The notes beneath the pieces are model-generated. The model was not told where the DNA came from. It did no database searches and saw nothing but the letters and a program-made list of their open reading frames with translations. The position numbers were made by a program, and so were the translations under genes. A stretch of DNA of 64,000 bases from Collinsella sp. (GTDB taxonomy: Bacteria; Actinomycetota; Coriobacteriia; Coriobacteriales; Coriobacteriaceae), in NCBI GenBank assembly GCA_019419505.1, contig DXZS01000011.1:51229-115228 (forward strand), given 5' to 3'. This document shows positions 25,570 to 34,219 of the stretch, one piece after another. Within the stretch, counting starts at the first letter, position 1; each line of letters begins with the position of its first letter.

Positions 25570-27233
25570 AGCGCCTGGGTCGAAGCGTCCTGCTCGGCCT
25601 TGGCGGCGTCGTCGTGGAAGGCCGGGGTGATCTGCTTGGCAAGCTGCTTGCCCAGCTCGACGCCCCACTGGTCGTAGGAGTCGATGCCCCAGACCGTGCC
25701 CTCGACAAACGTGATGTGCTCGTACAGGGCGATGAGCTCGCCGAGTGCGAACGGGGTCAGCGTGTCGCCGAAGATCGAGGTCGTCGGACGGTTGCCCTCA
25801 AAGCAGCGGGCCGGGACGATCTGCTCGGGCGTGCCCTCGGCACGAACCTCGTCGGCCGTCTTACCAAAGGCGAGCGCCTTGGTCTGGGCCAGGAAGTTGC
25901 CCAGGAACAGCTCGTGGACGTCCTGGCCGCTGTCGGTTGCGGGGTTGGCAGTGTTGGCGAAAGCGATAAAGTCGGCCGGGACCACCACGGTGCCCTGGTG
26001 CAGCAGCTGGTAGAAGGCGTGCTGACCGTTGGTACCGGGCTCGCCCCAGAAGATCTCACCGGTATCGGAGGTCACAGCGCTGCCGTCCCAGCGGACGTGC
26101 TTGCCGTTGGACTCCATGGTGAGCTGTTGCAGGTAGGCCGGGAAGCGGTGCAGATACTGGCAGTACGGCAGCACGGCGTGGCTCTTGGAACCGAAGAAGT
26201 TGACGTACCAGACGTTGAGCAGGCCCATCAGCGCGACGGCGTTGTTCTCGAGCGGGGTGTTGCAGAAGTACTCGTCGATGGCGTGGAAGCCCTCAAGGAA
26301 CTGCTGGAAGCGCTCGGGGCCGAGCACGACGATCAGCGACAGACCCACGGCGGAGTCGACGGAATAGCGGCCGCCGACCCAGTTCCAAAAACCGAAGGCG
26401 TTGGCGGGGTCGATACCGAAGGCCTCGACCTTTTCGAGCGCGGTGGAAACGGCGACGAAGTGCTTTGCCACGGCCTCGGCGTTCTGCTCATCGGAGCCAT
26501 CGATGGCGCCCTGAGCCTTGAGCTGCTCGAGCATCCAGGTCTTGACCTCGCGGGCGTTGGTGAGGGTCTCGAGCGTGGTGAAGGTCTTGGAGACGATGAT
26601 CACGAGCGTGGTCTCGGGATCCAGACCCTTGAGCTTCTCGGCCTGGTCGTTGGGATCGATGTTGGAGATATAGCGGCAATCGATACCGGCGTCGGCATAG
26701 GGACGCAGGGCCTCGTAAGCCATGACCGGGCCCAGATCGGAGCCGCCGATGCCGATGGACACCAGGTGCTCGATCTTTTTGCCGGTAACACCCTTCCACT
26801 CACCGGAGCGCACGCGCTCGGCGAAGGCATACATGCGGTCGAGAACCTCGTGCACGTCGGCGACGACGTCCTGGCCGTCGACGATGAGCTGGCCCTTCTC
26901 GCTTGCCGGGCGGCGCAGCGCGGTGTGCAGGACGGCGCGGTCCTCGGTGGTGTTGATGTGCTCGCCGGAGAACATGGCGTCGCGGCGCTCCTCGAGCTTC
27001 ACCTCGCGGGCAAGATCGCACAGCAGCTTGACGGTCTCATCAGTCACCAGGTTCTTGGACAGGTCGAAGTGCAGGTCACCGGCGTCAAAGCTCAGCTTGT
27101 TCACGCGCTCGGCATCGGCGGCGAACCAGGCCTTGAGGTCGATACCCTCGGCCTCGAGCTTCTCCTGATGGGCCTCGAGCGCCTTCCAAGCGGCAGTCGA
27201 CGTAGCATCGATAGGTGCGGCAACAGTTGCCAT
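25539..27233 (-). CDS. pgi: Glucose-6-phosphate isomerase
   Basis: Interconverts glucose-6-P and fructose-6-P in glycolysis. 564 residues, in the long-form range. Signatures: FSGEHINTTEDRAVLHTALR, GIGGSDLGPVMAYEAL, VSKTFTTLETLTNA, GGRYSVDSAVGLSL and the C-terminal SYDQWGVELGKQLA. GAGGAGG before the ATG at 27233 sets the start. Its last codons and terminator are duplicated at 21966-22061, where an element has inserted. Confidence 0.94.
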   Translation of the reverse strand: MATVAAPIDATSTAAWKALEAHQEKLEAEGIDLKAWFAADAERVNKLSFDAGDLHFDLSKNLVTDETVKLLCDLAREVKLEERRDAMFSGEHINTTEDRAVLHTALRRPASEKGQLIVDGQDVVADVHEVLDRMYAFAERVRSGEWKGVTGKKIEHLVSIGIGGSDLGPVMAYEALRPYADAGIDCRYISNIDPNDQAEKLKGLDPETTLVIIVSKTFTTLETLTNAREVKTWMLEQLKAQGAIDGSDEQNAEAVAKHFVAVSTALEKVEAFGIDPANAFGFWNWVGGRYSVDSAVGLSLIVVLGPERFQQFLEGFHAIDEYFCNTPLENNAVALMGLLNVWYVNFFGSKSHAVLPYCQYLHRFPAYLQQLTMESNGKHVRWDGSAVTSDTGEIFWGEPGTNGQHAFYQLLHQGTVVVPADFIAFANTANPATDSGQDVHELFLGNFLAQTKALAFGKTADEVRAEGTPEQIVPARCFEGNRPTTSIFGDTLTPFALGELIALYEHITFVEGTVWGIDSYDQWGVELGKQLAKQITPAFHDDAAKAEQDASTQALIEFYRAHRK

Positions 27234-27358
27234 AGAGTCCTCCTCAGCATACGGGCGCACGCCTCCATGCGCCCGGACATTCAGATGCCACTATTCTAGC
27301 GCAGGTCAAGACTATAATCAGCGAGCGTTGCCAATCGGCCCCCAAACGGCAACCGACC

Positions 27359-27432
27359 AAAAAGGGACAGGTTTAATTTGGCAGGTCAAACGCTTTACCA
27401 ATCAAAAATAACCTATCCCTTTATGCCAAATA
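27359..27432. repeat. Imperfect palindromic repeat
   Basis: AAAGGGACAGGTT (about 27361-27373) is inversely matched by AACCTATCCCTTT (27410-27422); TTTGGCA/TGCCAAA also lie in the arms. A related short sequence (AAAAAGGGGCAGGTTTTGAC) occurs at 28093-28112. Confidence 0.4.
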
Positions 27433-27957
27433 TTAGGCCGCAGCGCAGACGCTACCGAGCAACTCACGCAGAGGAGACCCGATGCCCTCCAGCAGTTCGG
27501 GCGCGATGATGGCAAAAACGGGAACCTCGCCGGCCCCCACGACGGCAGGCACCTTGCCCTCCGAGACGATACATCCATAAGGGACAAAACCGTCTTCGCC
27601 GACATCGAGCGCCGCCATGCGACGGGCGAGCTCGCGCGCAAAGCCGGCAGTATCGGCATCGCCAATCGCCAAGACAAAGTCCACGCCTTCGTCGGTCGCC
27701 AGGGCCACGGCTTCGTCGATCAGCTCGTCTCCTCCGTCGCCTTCAACCGAGCCGCAGCGGAAAAGCACGCGCTCGAGCAGGGCGCGATCAACCGAGCCCA
27801 GCGCCGCCGAAACGAGCTCATCACGCGTGTGCTTGTCGCCTCCCAGCACGACCAGTGCCTTGGTGCCGCCATAGTGGGCAACCAATCGCCCGCACCAGCG
27901 AGCCACATCCCCATCCGCAACCAAGCGCGTCGGCATACCAAACCCATAGTTGACCAT
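27433..27957 (-). CDS. Truncated iron-alcohol-dehydrogenase-like protein (N-terminal domain only)
   Basis: 174 residues. VNYGFGMPTRLVADGD, KALVVLGGDKHTRD and ELIDEAVALATDEGVDFVLAIGDADTAG follow the N-terminal nucleotide-binding domain of Fe-dependent alcohol dehydrogenases. The helical metal-binding C-terminal half is absent, and the usual GGGS loop is altered to GDAD. ATG at 27957 is chosen for the GGGG element upstream. It could be a decayed dehydrogenase or a domain kept for another purpose. Ends near a palindromic repeat. Confidence 0.55.
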   Translation of the reverse strand: MVNYGFGMPTRLVADGDVARWCGRLVAHYGGTKALVVLGGDKHTRDELVSAALGSVDRALLERVLFRCGSVEGDGGDELIDEAVALATDEGVDFVLAIGDADTAGFARELARRMAALDVGEDGFVPYGCIVSEGKVPAVVGAGEVPVFAIIAPELLEGIGSPLRELLGSVCAAA

Positions 27958-28107
27958 TATCCCCACAACCCTTCCGTGCTTTATGGTGGTATCAATCGTT
28001 AGCCTCATGCTACGAAGCGAGCTTTTCCGAGCTGTTACGCACTCTTTAGGGCTGCGTTAAAAACCCGATGCAGCCGCACGACCATACCTGCCAAAAAGGG
28101 GCAGGTT

Positions 28108-28167
28108 TTGACGGTGTCCGGTCGAGCAGGTATTATCGAACAGGTATTCGATAAGAACATGTGTTTG
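28108..28167 (+). promoter_or_regulatory. Promoter with two LexA-type SOS boxes upstream of umuC
   Basis: TTGACG (28108-28113) and TATTAT (28131-28136) are 17 nt apart. Directly after the -10 lie CGAACAGGTATTCG (28137-28150) and AGAACATGTGTTTG (28154-28167). Each differs by about one base from the Gram-positive LexA consensus CGAAC-N4-GTTCG. Tandem boxes over the start site predict DNA-damage induction. Confidence 0.65.
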
Positions 28168-28180
28168 ATGGGAGGCTCGG

Positions 28181-29686
28181 ATGGAGCACGAGCAGCACGC
28201 CTACATCTGCATCGACCTCAAGACGTTTTATGCCAGCGTCGAGTGCGTCGATCGTGGGCTCGATCCGCTCACCACCAACCTGGTCGTTGCCGACGAATCG
28301 CGCGGACGCACGACCATCTGTCTCGCTATCACGCAGACCATGAAGGACCTCGGGATACACAACCGCTGCCGTCTATTCGAGATTCCCGACGGCATCGACT
28401 ACATCAAAGCAGTGCCGCGCATGCAACACTACATGGAGGTGTCGGCGCAAATCTACGGCGTCTATCTGGAATACGTCAGCCCCCAGGACGTGCACGTCTA
28501 CTCCATCGATGAGTGCTTTATCGACGTGACGCCCTATCTGGACCTTTATCACACCGATGCCGAAGGGTTCGCCTGCATGTTGCGCGACGAGGTCTTGGGG
28601 CGCACCGGCATCACGGCGACGGTCGGTATCGGCCCCAACCTATTCCAGGCCAAGGTGGCGCTCGACATCACCGCCAAGCACGTAGCCAGCCGCATTGGCG
28701 TACTCGACGACGAGATTTTTCGCAAGGAGATCTGGCCCCATCGCCCCATCACCGACATCTGGGGCATCGGCCCCGGCGTGGCGGCCCGTCTCGAGAAATA
28801 CGGCGTCTACGACCTGATGGGCGTCGCCGCACTCGACGAGAACCTGCTCTACGACGAACTCGGCGTCAACGCCGAATATCTCATCGACCACGCCTTCGGG
28901 CGCGAGCCGACAACCATCGCCGATATCCAAGCCTATCGCCCGCAAGCGACCTCGACCACCACAGGACAGGTGCTCTCGAAGGGCTATGCCTACGAGCAGG
29001 CCTACACCGTCTTGCGCGAAATGGTCGACAACGCCGTGTTGGATCTAGTCGATAAGCACGTGGTCTGCGACAGCATCTCGCTCTTTGTGGGCTACGCGAG
29101 CGAGCGCGCCGACATCCGCAGGCTTGATGCCAGCGGTACTGCACAATATGTGGACGGATGCGGACACCTGCGCTCGAGTACGTCGAGCATCGAACCCACC
29201 GCAACCGCCGGCCCCGAGCTCGCGCCCCGTGCTCCCAAGCCCGTCCAGCGCGATGACGAAAGGCGTCGCCTGGTGCGCGAAGCGCAGGCAATCGATGGCA
29301 TCTTTGTGGGAGAGCATGGCGGCAAACCGCGTGGTGGCTATGCCGCACTCTTTGCGCACTCCAACGCCTCGCGAAAGCTGCCCGAGCGCACTAATTCGTT
29401 TAAGAAAATCATGGGGTATTTCGATGACCTTTGGGCACAAACGGTCGATCCCAAACGACCGGTCAAGCGCATCAACCTGGGATTTGGCAATCTTGTGCCC
29501 GAGGAATTTGCCACCATCGATCTGTTCAGCGATATCGAGGCCGATGAGCGCGAGCGCGACCTGGCGCGCGCCGTCCTGGCCGTGAAAGGCAAGTACGGCA
29601 AGAACGCGCTCGTCAAGGGATTAAGCTTTACCGCCGGCGCCACCGCGCGCGAACGCAACGGCCAAGTTGGAGGACATCGTGCCTAA
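28181..29686 (+). CDS. Y-family DNA polymerase (UmuC/DinB type)
   Basis: 501 residues, error-prone translesion polymerase. Catalytic residues are in CIDLKTFYASVE (Asp12 region) and SIDECFIDVT (about 108-116). The thumb helix-hairpin-helix is DIWGIGPGVAARLEKYGV. The little-finger region contains a long insert (about 325-385) not typical of DinB. GGGAGG precedes ATG. The stop overlaps the YolD-like start by 8 nt, as in other UmuC-YolD operons of Gram-positives. Tandem LexA boxes upstream suggest SOS control. Confidence 0.88.
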   Translation: MEHEQHAYICIDLKTFYASVECVDRGLDPLTTNLVVADESRGRTTICLAITQTMKDLGIHNRCRLFEIPDGIDYIKAVPRMQHYMEVSAQIYGVYLEYVSPQDVHVYSIDECFIDVTPYLDLYHTDAEGFACMLRDEVLGRTGITATVGIGPNLFQAKVALDITAKHVASRIGVLDDEIFRKEIWPHRPITDIWGIGPGVAARLEKYGVYDLMGVAALDENLLYDELGVNAEYLIDHAFGREPTTIADIQAYRPQATSTTTGQVLSKGYAYEQAYTVLREMVDNAVLDLVDKHVVCDSISLFVGYASERADIRRLDASGTAQYVDGCGHLRSSTSSIEPTATAGPELAPRAPKPVQRDDERRRLVREAQAIDGIFVGEHGGKPRGGYAALFAHSNASRKLPERTNSFKKIMGYFDDLWAQTVDPKRPVKRINLGFGNLVPEEFATIDLFSDIEADERERDLARAVLAVKGKYGKNALVKGLSFTAGATARERNGQVGGHRA

Positions 29687-30104
29687 ACCCAAGCAGCAGC
29701 CCGTGCGCCCGCCGACCGCCTTCGAGCGCCTGGCGGACCCCGAGGGCAGACGCCGCGCCGCCGACCCCAACCTCACTGCCAACGGTGCCGTGCGCGCCAA
29801 CCGCGCCGCACAGTTTATGCCCTTTGCCGCCCTCACGGGATACTACGAACTCGTGCGCAAGCAGGAAATCACCGTCGAGTCAAAACGTGAGCTCACGGAA
29901 GAAAAAGCCCTCGTACTTTCTAAAAAGCTCGAGGGTCTCAAACGTGGCGACTTGGTTCGTGTCACCTATTACGATACATACGGCTATCGCAGCCGCACCG
30001 GCATCCTCGACGAGGCGCTCCCCGCCTTCAAGCTCCTCAAGCTCCGAGACATCGCCATCGACTTCGACGACATCCAAGACATCGAACTGCGCGGACGAGC
30101 CTAG
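29679..30104 (+). CDS. YolD-like protein
   Basis: 141 residues. The core RAAQFMPFAALTGYYELVRKQE followed by LSKKLEGLKRGDLVRVTYYD matches the YolD-like family, which pairs with UmuC-type polymerases and is thought to be a UmuD-like partner. GTG at 29679 is chosen: GGAGG lies 5 nt upstream. The gene overlaps the polymerase stop by 8 nt. Confidence 0.82.
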   Translation: MPKPKQQPVRPPTAFERLADPEGRRRAADPNLTANGAVRANRAAQFMPFAALTGYYELVRKQEITVESKRELTEEKALVLSKKLEGLKRGDLVRVTYYDTYGYRSRTGILDEALPAFKLLKLRDIAIDFDDIQDIELRGRA

Positions 30105-30130
30105 CCAAGGAAGCGCATCCAGGGCGGCAC

Positions 30131-30514
30131 TTACAGCGTCATGACGTAGTAGCCCGCGTCTTTCACGGCCGTCTCGAGGACACCACGATCAACCGGCTGC
30201 TTAGAGCGCACGCGTGCCGTGTGGTCCGCATACGTCACCGTTGCCCACACGCCATCCAGCGCATTGAGGGCATTGGCTACGTTCTGAGCGCAGCCGTCAC
30301 AGTTCATGCCGCCGATGAGCAGCTCATCGCTATAGGGATAGTGTGACGCATCGGTATCCACCACAACAACCTTTTTGGCCTTCTTGCCGCTCGTACCATC
30401 GCTGCAGCAACTCTTCCCGTGTGTCGAAGCGGCAATGCGACGCAGTCCAAAAAACATGCCGACGGCAATGACGGCCAGCACGATGAGATTCGCAGGGTTG
30501 AGCAAGTCACTCAT
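30131..30514 (-). CDS. Membrane-anchored heavy-metal-associated (HMA) protein
   Basis: 127 residues. One N-terminal membrane helix (NLIVLAVIAVGMFFGLRRIAA), then a Cys pair (HGKSCCSDG), a Lys-rich patch and a C-terminal HMA domain with the metal motif GGMNCDGCAQNV. The fold binds Cu(I) or similar soft metals. A palindrome resembling a copper-sensor operator lies upstream. ATG at 30514 has GGGGAG in front. Confidence 0.8.
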   Translation of the reverse strand: MSDLLNPANLIVLAVIAVGMFFGLRRIAASTHGKSCCSDGTSGKKAKKVVVVDTDASHYPYSDELLIGGMNCDGCAQNVANALNALDGVWATVTYADHTARVRSKQPVDRGVLETAVKDAGYYVMTL

Positions 30515-30544
30515 GCGCTCCCCTTTCAAGTAGCACTATCTAGA

Positions 30545-30559
30545 TACCCCCATGGGGTG
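30545..30559 (-). promoter_or_regulatory. Possible CsoR-type operator
   Basis: TACCCCCATGGGGTG is a GC-rich palindrome 31 nt upstream of the HMA gene start. CsoR operators have the form TACCC-N-GGGTA. Assignment is by resemblance only. Confidence 0.45.
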
Positions 30560-30622
30560 CCCCCATCTTAACCCAAAATCATGTCTGTTCGGTCAATTAG
30601 TTTCCCTCTTCAAACTTTTTTG

Positions 30623-30650
30623 TTGACCATGGCTTACTTTCGTGTATAAG
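30623..30650 (+). promoter_or_regulatory. Promoter of the DUF3793-flavodoxin operon
   Basis: TTGACC (30623-30628), 16-nt spacer, TATAAG (30645-30650). Just downstream CCTAGGCTAAC (30655-30665) resembles half of a DtxR/IdeR iron box; that part is speculative. Confidence 0.5.
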
Positions 30651-30688
30651 TTTTCCTAGGCTAACAGTTTAGATCCGTAAGGAGCGCC

Positions 30689-31393
30689 GTGACTCGAACC
30701 ATAGACATCCCAACGTTTCAGGCGGCAGTCGTGCGCAACTGCTCTCCCACGCTCGCGGGCATCAAGCCGGCATCGCTCTTTACCTATCCAGGCATCTACG
30801 CCCACGGGAACGGCTCGACCACAACCGAAACCATCGCAGAACGTCGAGCACGCCTGCTCAACGTTATCGCCCAGTGCAATCGCGAGCTTGACCCGCTCGG
30901 CATCCACCTGAGTGTTTTGGTCTGGCGGCCCTGCGGAGCACTCGTGTACGTGTACCGAGCCAAAAGCCTCTCCACCTATTTCGCAGACCCTCGCGCCCAA
31001 ACAGCGCTCGCCTCGGAAGGCTACGACACGAGAGACCTTTCGACATGCCTTGTGCATTTGGCATCACGCATCACGCTCGCGAGCAATAACGTCGCGGAAT
31101 GCGCTTGTAGCCAGACTCGATGCGCACTACCCCAGCAAGCTAGCTGCAGCAACGACTGCACCTGCGAGTTTCCGCACGAAATAGGCTACTTCCTTGGATA
31201 TCCCTACGACGACGTGCACGAGTTTATCGTCCAGCGCGGCGAGAACTACAAGGTCTTTGGAGCTTGGAAGGTCTACACGAATGTCGAGCAAGCGCTTGCG
31301 ATGTTTGACGCCTACCGTGCTTGCACTCAATACCTCACCTTTGTCTATCAGCAGGGCTGCAGCTTGGCGCAACTTGCCCAGGCAACCCGATAG
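30689..31393 (+). CDS. DUF3793 family protein
   Basis: 234 residues, recognised by FPHEIGYFLGYPYDDVHEFI and the preceding Cys-rich segment. DUF3793 proteins are of unknown function and often sit beside flavodoxin and iron-related genes in anaerobes; here flavodoxin follows 46 nt later. Cysteines cluster at about 133-158 (CACSQTRC, CSNDCTC), suggesting a metal or Fe-S site. Confidence 0.8.
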   Translation: MTRTIDIPTFQAAVVRNCSPTLAGIKPASLFTYPGIYAHGNGSTTTETIAERRARLLNVIAQCNRELDPLGIHLSVLVWRPCGALVYVYRAKSLSTYFADPRAQTALASEGYDTRDLSTCLVHLASRITLASNNVAECACSQTRCALPQQASCSNDCTCEFPHEIGYFLGYPYDDVHEFIVQRGENYKVFGAWKVYTNVEQALAMFDAYRACTQYLTFVYQQGCSLAQLAQATR

Positions 31394-31439
31394 AACATAG
31401 AAGCCGCGGCAACCTGCCGCACAACTGAAAGGACTCAAC

Positions 31440-31859
31440 ATGAGCAAGATCGCCGTCGTCTACTGGAGCGGCACGGGCAACACCGAGGCCATGGCAAACC
31501 TCGTCGCCGAAGGCGCCACGTCCGCGGGTGCCGAGACTGAGGTCATCCCCTGCGCCGACTTCTCTGCCGACAAGGCCGCCGAATATGATGCCTTCGCCTT
31601 CGGCTGCCCCGCCATGGGCTCCGAGGAGCTTGAGTATGACGAGTTTCAGCCTATGTGGGACGAGGTCAAGGAGACCCTCGGCGACAAGAAGGTCGTCCTC
31701 TTTGGCTCCTATTCGTGGGCCGAGGGCGAGTGGATGGACAACTGGAAGGCCGACGCCGACGAGGCCGGAGTCAACGTCGTGGACTCCGTCATTTGCTACG
31801 ATGCGCCCGACGATGAGGGCGAGGCGGCCTGCCGTGCCCTTGGCGCCGAGCTGGCCTAG
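31440..31859 (+). CDS. Flavodoxin
   Basis: 139 residues. FMN phosphate loop VVYWSGTGNTEAMA and the aromatic loops (CPAMGSEELEY; FGSYSWAEGEWMDNW) are present. A low-potential electron carrier that can replace ferredoxin under iron shortage. AAAGGA precedes ATG. It follows the DUF3793 gene as a second operon member. Confidence 0.92.
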   Translation: MSKIAVVYWSGTGNTEAMANLVAEGATSAGAETEVIPCADFSADKAAEYDAFAFGCPAMGSEELEYDEFQPMWDEVKETLGDKKVVLFGSYSWAEGEWMDNWKADADEAGVNVVDSVICYDAPDDEGEAACRALGAELA

Positions 31860-31913
31860 CAGCACCACCGAGCCCGACAGAAGGGGCTCACGCTACATTA
31901 TCGACATCCCAAC

Positions 31914-31950
31914 AAAAAACGGGACTGGATTCATGTCCAGCCCCGTTTTC
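31914..31950 (-). terminator. Bidirectional terminator between flavodoxin and the ABC operon
   Basis: AAAACGGGACTGGA (31917-31930) pairs with TCCAGCCCCGTTTT (31936-31949) with one mismatch. T runs follow on both strands. Confidence 0.8.
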
Positions 31951-31974
31951 TGTAATGCCAGCCGCATGAACCAG

Positions 31975-32727
<753 letters not shown>

Positions 32728-32739
32728 GATAGGACCTCC

Positions 32740-34101
32740 TTACAGACCGGCGATGTGGTCGGCGGGCGTCGCGACAACCTGTCCGGCGCTCTTGGCGGGA
32801 CGCTTCTTCTTGGTTTCGGCCGTCCCCAGAAGCCTCGCCTCAAGACCGCTCACCAAGCGAGCAAGCGGCAGGGTGATGACCAGGTAGAACAGCGCGGCAA
32901 CCACATACGGCGTAATGGAACCCGTCGTGGCCACGATGGTACGGGCGTTCATGACGATCTCGACCACGCCCACGGCCGCGAGCAGCGACGTATCCTTGTA
33001 AAGCAGGATAAACTCGCTGGTCAGCGTAGGCAGGACATTGCGGAACGTCTGCGGAATCATAACGTAGAGCAGCGTCTGGAAGGCATTCATGCCCAGCGAG
33101 CGAGCAGCCTCGTTTTGACCCTTAGGAATCGACTGAATACCGGCACGGAAGATCTCGCACAGATACGCAGACGAGTTCATGGCCATGACGATGACGCCCA
33201 GGACATAATCATCCACCTTGACGCCGGCCAGTGGCAGGCCAAAGAACGCGATATAGATCTGCAGGAACGCCGGCGTACCGCGGATGATATTCACATAGAT
33301 GCCGGCAAGGCAACGCAGGATGCGCGACTTGGAGATGCGCATGAGCGACAAGGCAAAGCCAAAGGGAATTGCCAGCGGAAACGCCACAAGCACGATCGAA
33401 AGCGACATAAGGAAGCCCTTGAAGACGATCGGCAGGCTCTGGACCAAAATGACCGGGTTTAAGAACAGGCGCAGGAACATATTGGAGTTCCAAGCCTCGA
33501 CCCACGGCTGCTCCTTAAGATCGGCCAAGAAGTTATCGAAGGCCGTCACGCCCTTGATCTCCACCGACGGAATCTTGGAGATCTTCTTGGTCGAACCGTC
33601 AGCGAGCGTACAGGTGCCGCTAAAGGCCTCATCGCCGCCCTCGACGGGGAAGCTCACGCCGTAAACCTCGACACGGAAAAAGCCGCCGGCAGGCGCCGTC
33701 TCGCCAAAATCAATCTTGAGCGTCTGGCCGTCAGCCTTGCACGTGGGCTTCATGGGCGTACGATCCATGAGGTCCTCGCCCGAGAGCATCGTCAATCGCG
33801 TGTCATCGGTACCAAACGTCGTGCCGTCGACAAACGTCAGCGAAAGACCGCTCAGCTCCTCATCGGCATCGGCCTGGACCTCCCAGGTAATGCGCGTCTC
33901 GGTACCGCCGACCACAGCGCTGCCCGAACCGGTGTTGGGTCGGGCGGTAATCTTTGCGGTCTCAAGCGCCTGGGCGGTCGTGGGCGCATATGTCCCCACA
34001 CACACCAGCGCGAGCGCCACGGCCATGACGCAGACTAGCTTTTGGAGCAAGGCGGGCAGTGGAAAACGCTGCTCCGCAGCCCCTTTGTTCAGTCGAGACA
34101 A
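32740..34101 (-). CDS. Amino-acid ABC permease with an N-terminal extracytoplasmic domain
   Basis: 453 residues. The TTG at 34101 (AGGAGCC upstream) gives a classic signal peptide ending ...TTAQA at about residue 45. A soluble beta-rich region of about 150 residues follows (RITWEVQADADEELSGLSL, FFRVEVYGVSFPVEGG). The C-terminal ~230 residues form a HisM/GlnP-type permease with EAA loop EIFRAGIQSIPKGQNEAARSLG. The extra domain is not the usual fused substrate-binding domain; role unknown. Confidence 0.85.
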   Translation of the reverse strand: MSRLNKGAAEQRFPLPALLQKLVCVMAVALALVCVGTYAPTTAQALETAKITARPNTGSGSAVVGGTETRITWEVQADADEELSGLSLTFVDGTTFGTDDTRLTMLSGEDLMDRTPMKPTCKADGQTLKIDFGETAPAGGFFRVEVYGVSFPVEGGDEAFSGTCTLADGSTKKISKIPSVEIKGVTAFDNFLADLKEQPWVEAWNSNMFLRLFLNPVILVQSLPIVFKGFLMSLSIVLVAFPLAIPFGFALSLMRISKSRILRCLAGIYVNIIRGTPAFLQIYIAFFGLPLAGVKVDDYVLGVIVMAMNSSAYLCEIFRAGIQSIPKGQNEAARSLGMNAFQTLLYVMIPQTFRNVLPTLTSEFILLYKDTSLLAAVGVVEIVMNARTIVATTGSITPYVVAALFYLVITLPLARLVSGLEARLLGTAETKKKRPAKSAGQVVATPADHIAGL

Positions 34102-34168
34102 GGTGGCTCCTATCGTAGAAGTTGTCGGCAAAACGAGACGGAAATGCTCTCCGTCAAGAGAAGCGCAA

Positions 34169-34199
34169 AGGCCCTCTCCGCCAAAGCGGAAAGGGCCCG
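34169..34199 (-). terminator. Intercistronic hairpin between binding protein and permease genes
   Basis: GGCCCTCTCCGC pairs with GCGGAAAGGGCC around a CAAA loop. No T run follows, so it may stabilise the upstream binding-protein mRNA or attenuate rather than end transcription. Confidence 0.55.
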
Positions 34200-34219
34200 C
34201 GAGCAATCAAGTAGCTATT

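Larger units (their letters stand above)
22062..25570. mobile_element. Small integrative element remnant at the pgi 3' end
   Basis: About 3.5 kb lying between two copies of the pgi 3' end plus terminator (21966-22061 and 25471-25569). It carries an unrecognised protein, a ClpP-like protease and a VirD4/TraG-like ATPase, all on the plus strand. Integration at a gene's 3' end with restoration of that end is typical of tyrosine-recombinase elements. No integrase, relaxase or replication gene was found, so it is a remnant or a trans-mobilised element. The first 460 bases (22062-22523) hold no convincing gene. Confidence 0.6.

Noticed and set aside
25548..27299. 583-codon frame opposite pgi
   Set aside because: Antisense of a full-length, motif-complete pgi; Val/Leu/Gly-rich nonsense composition.
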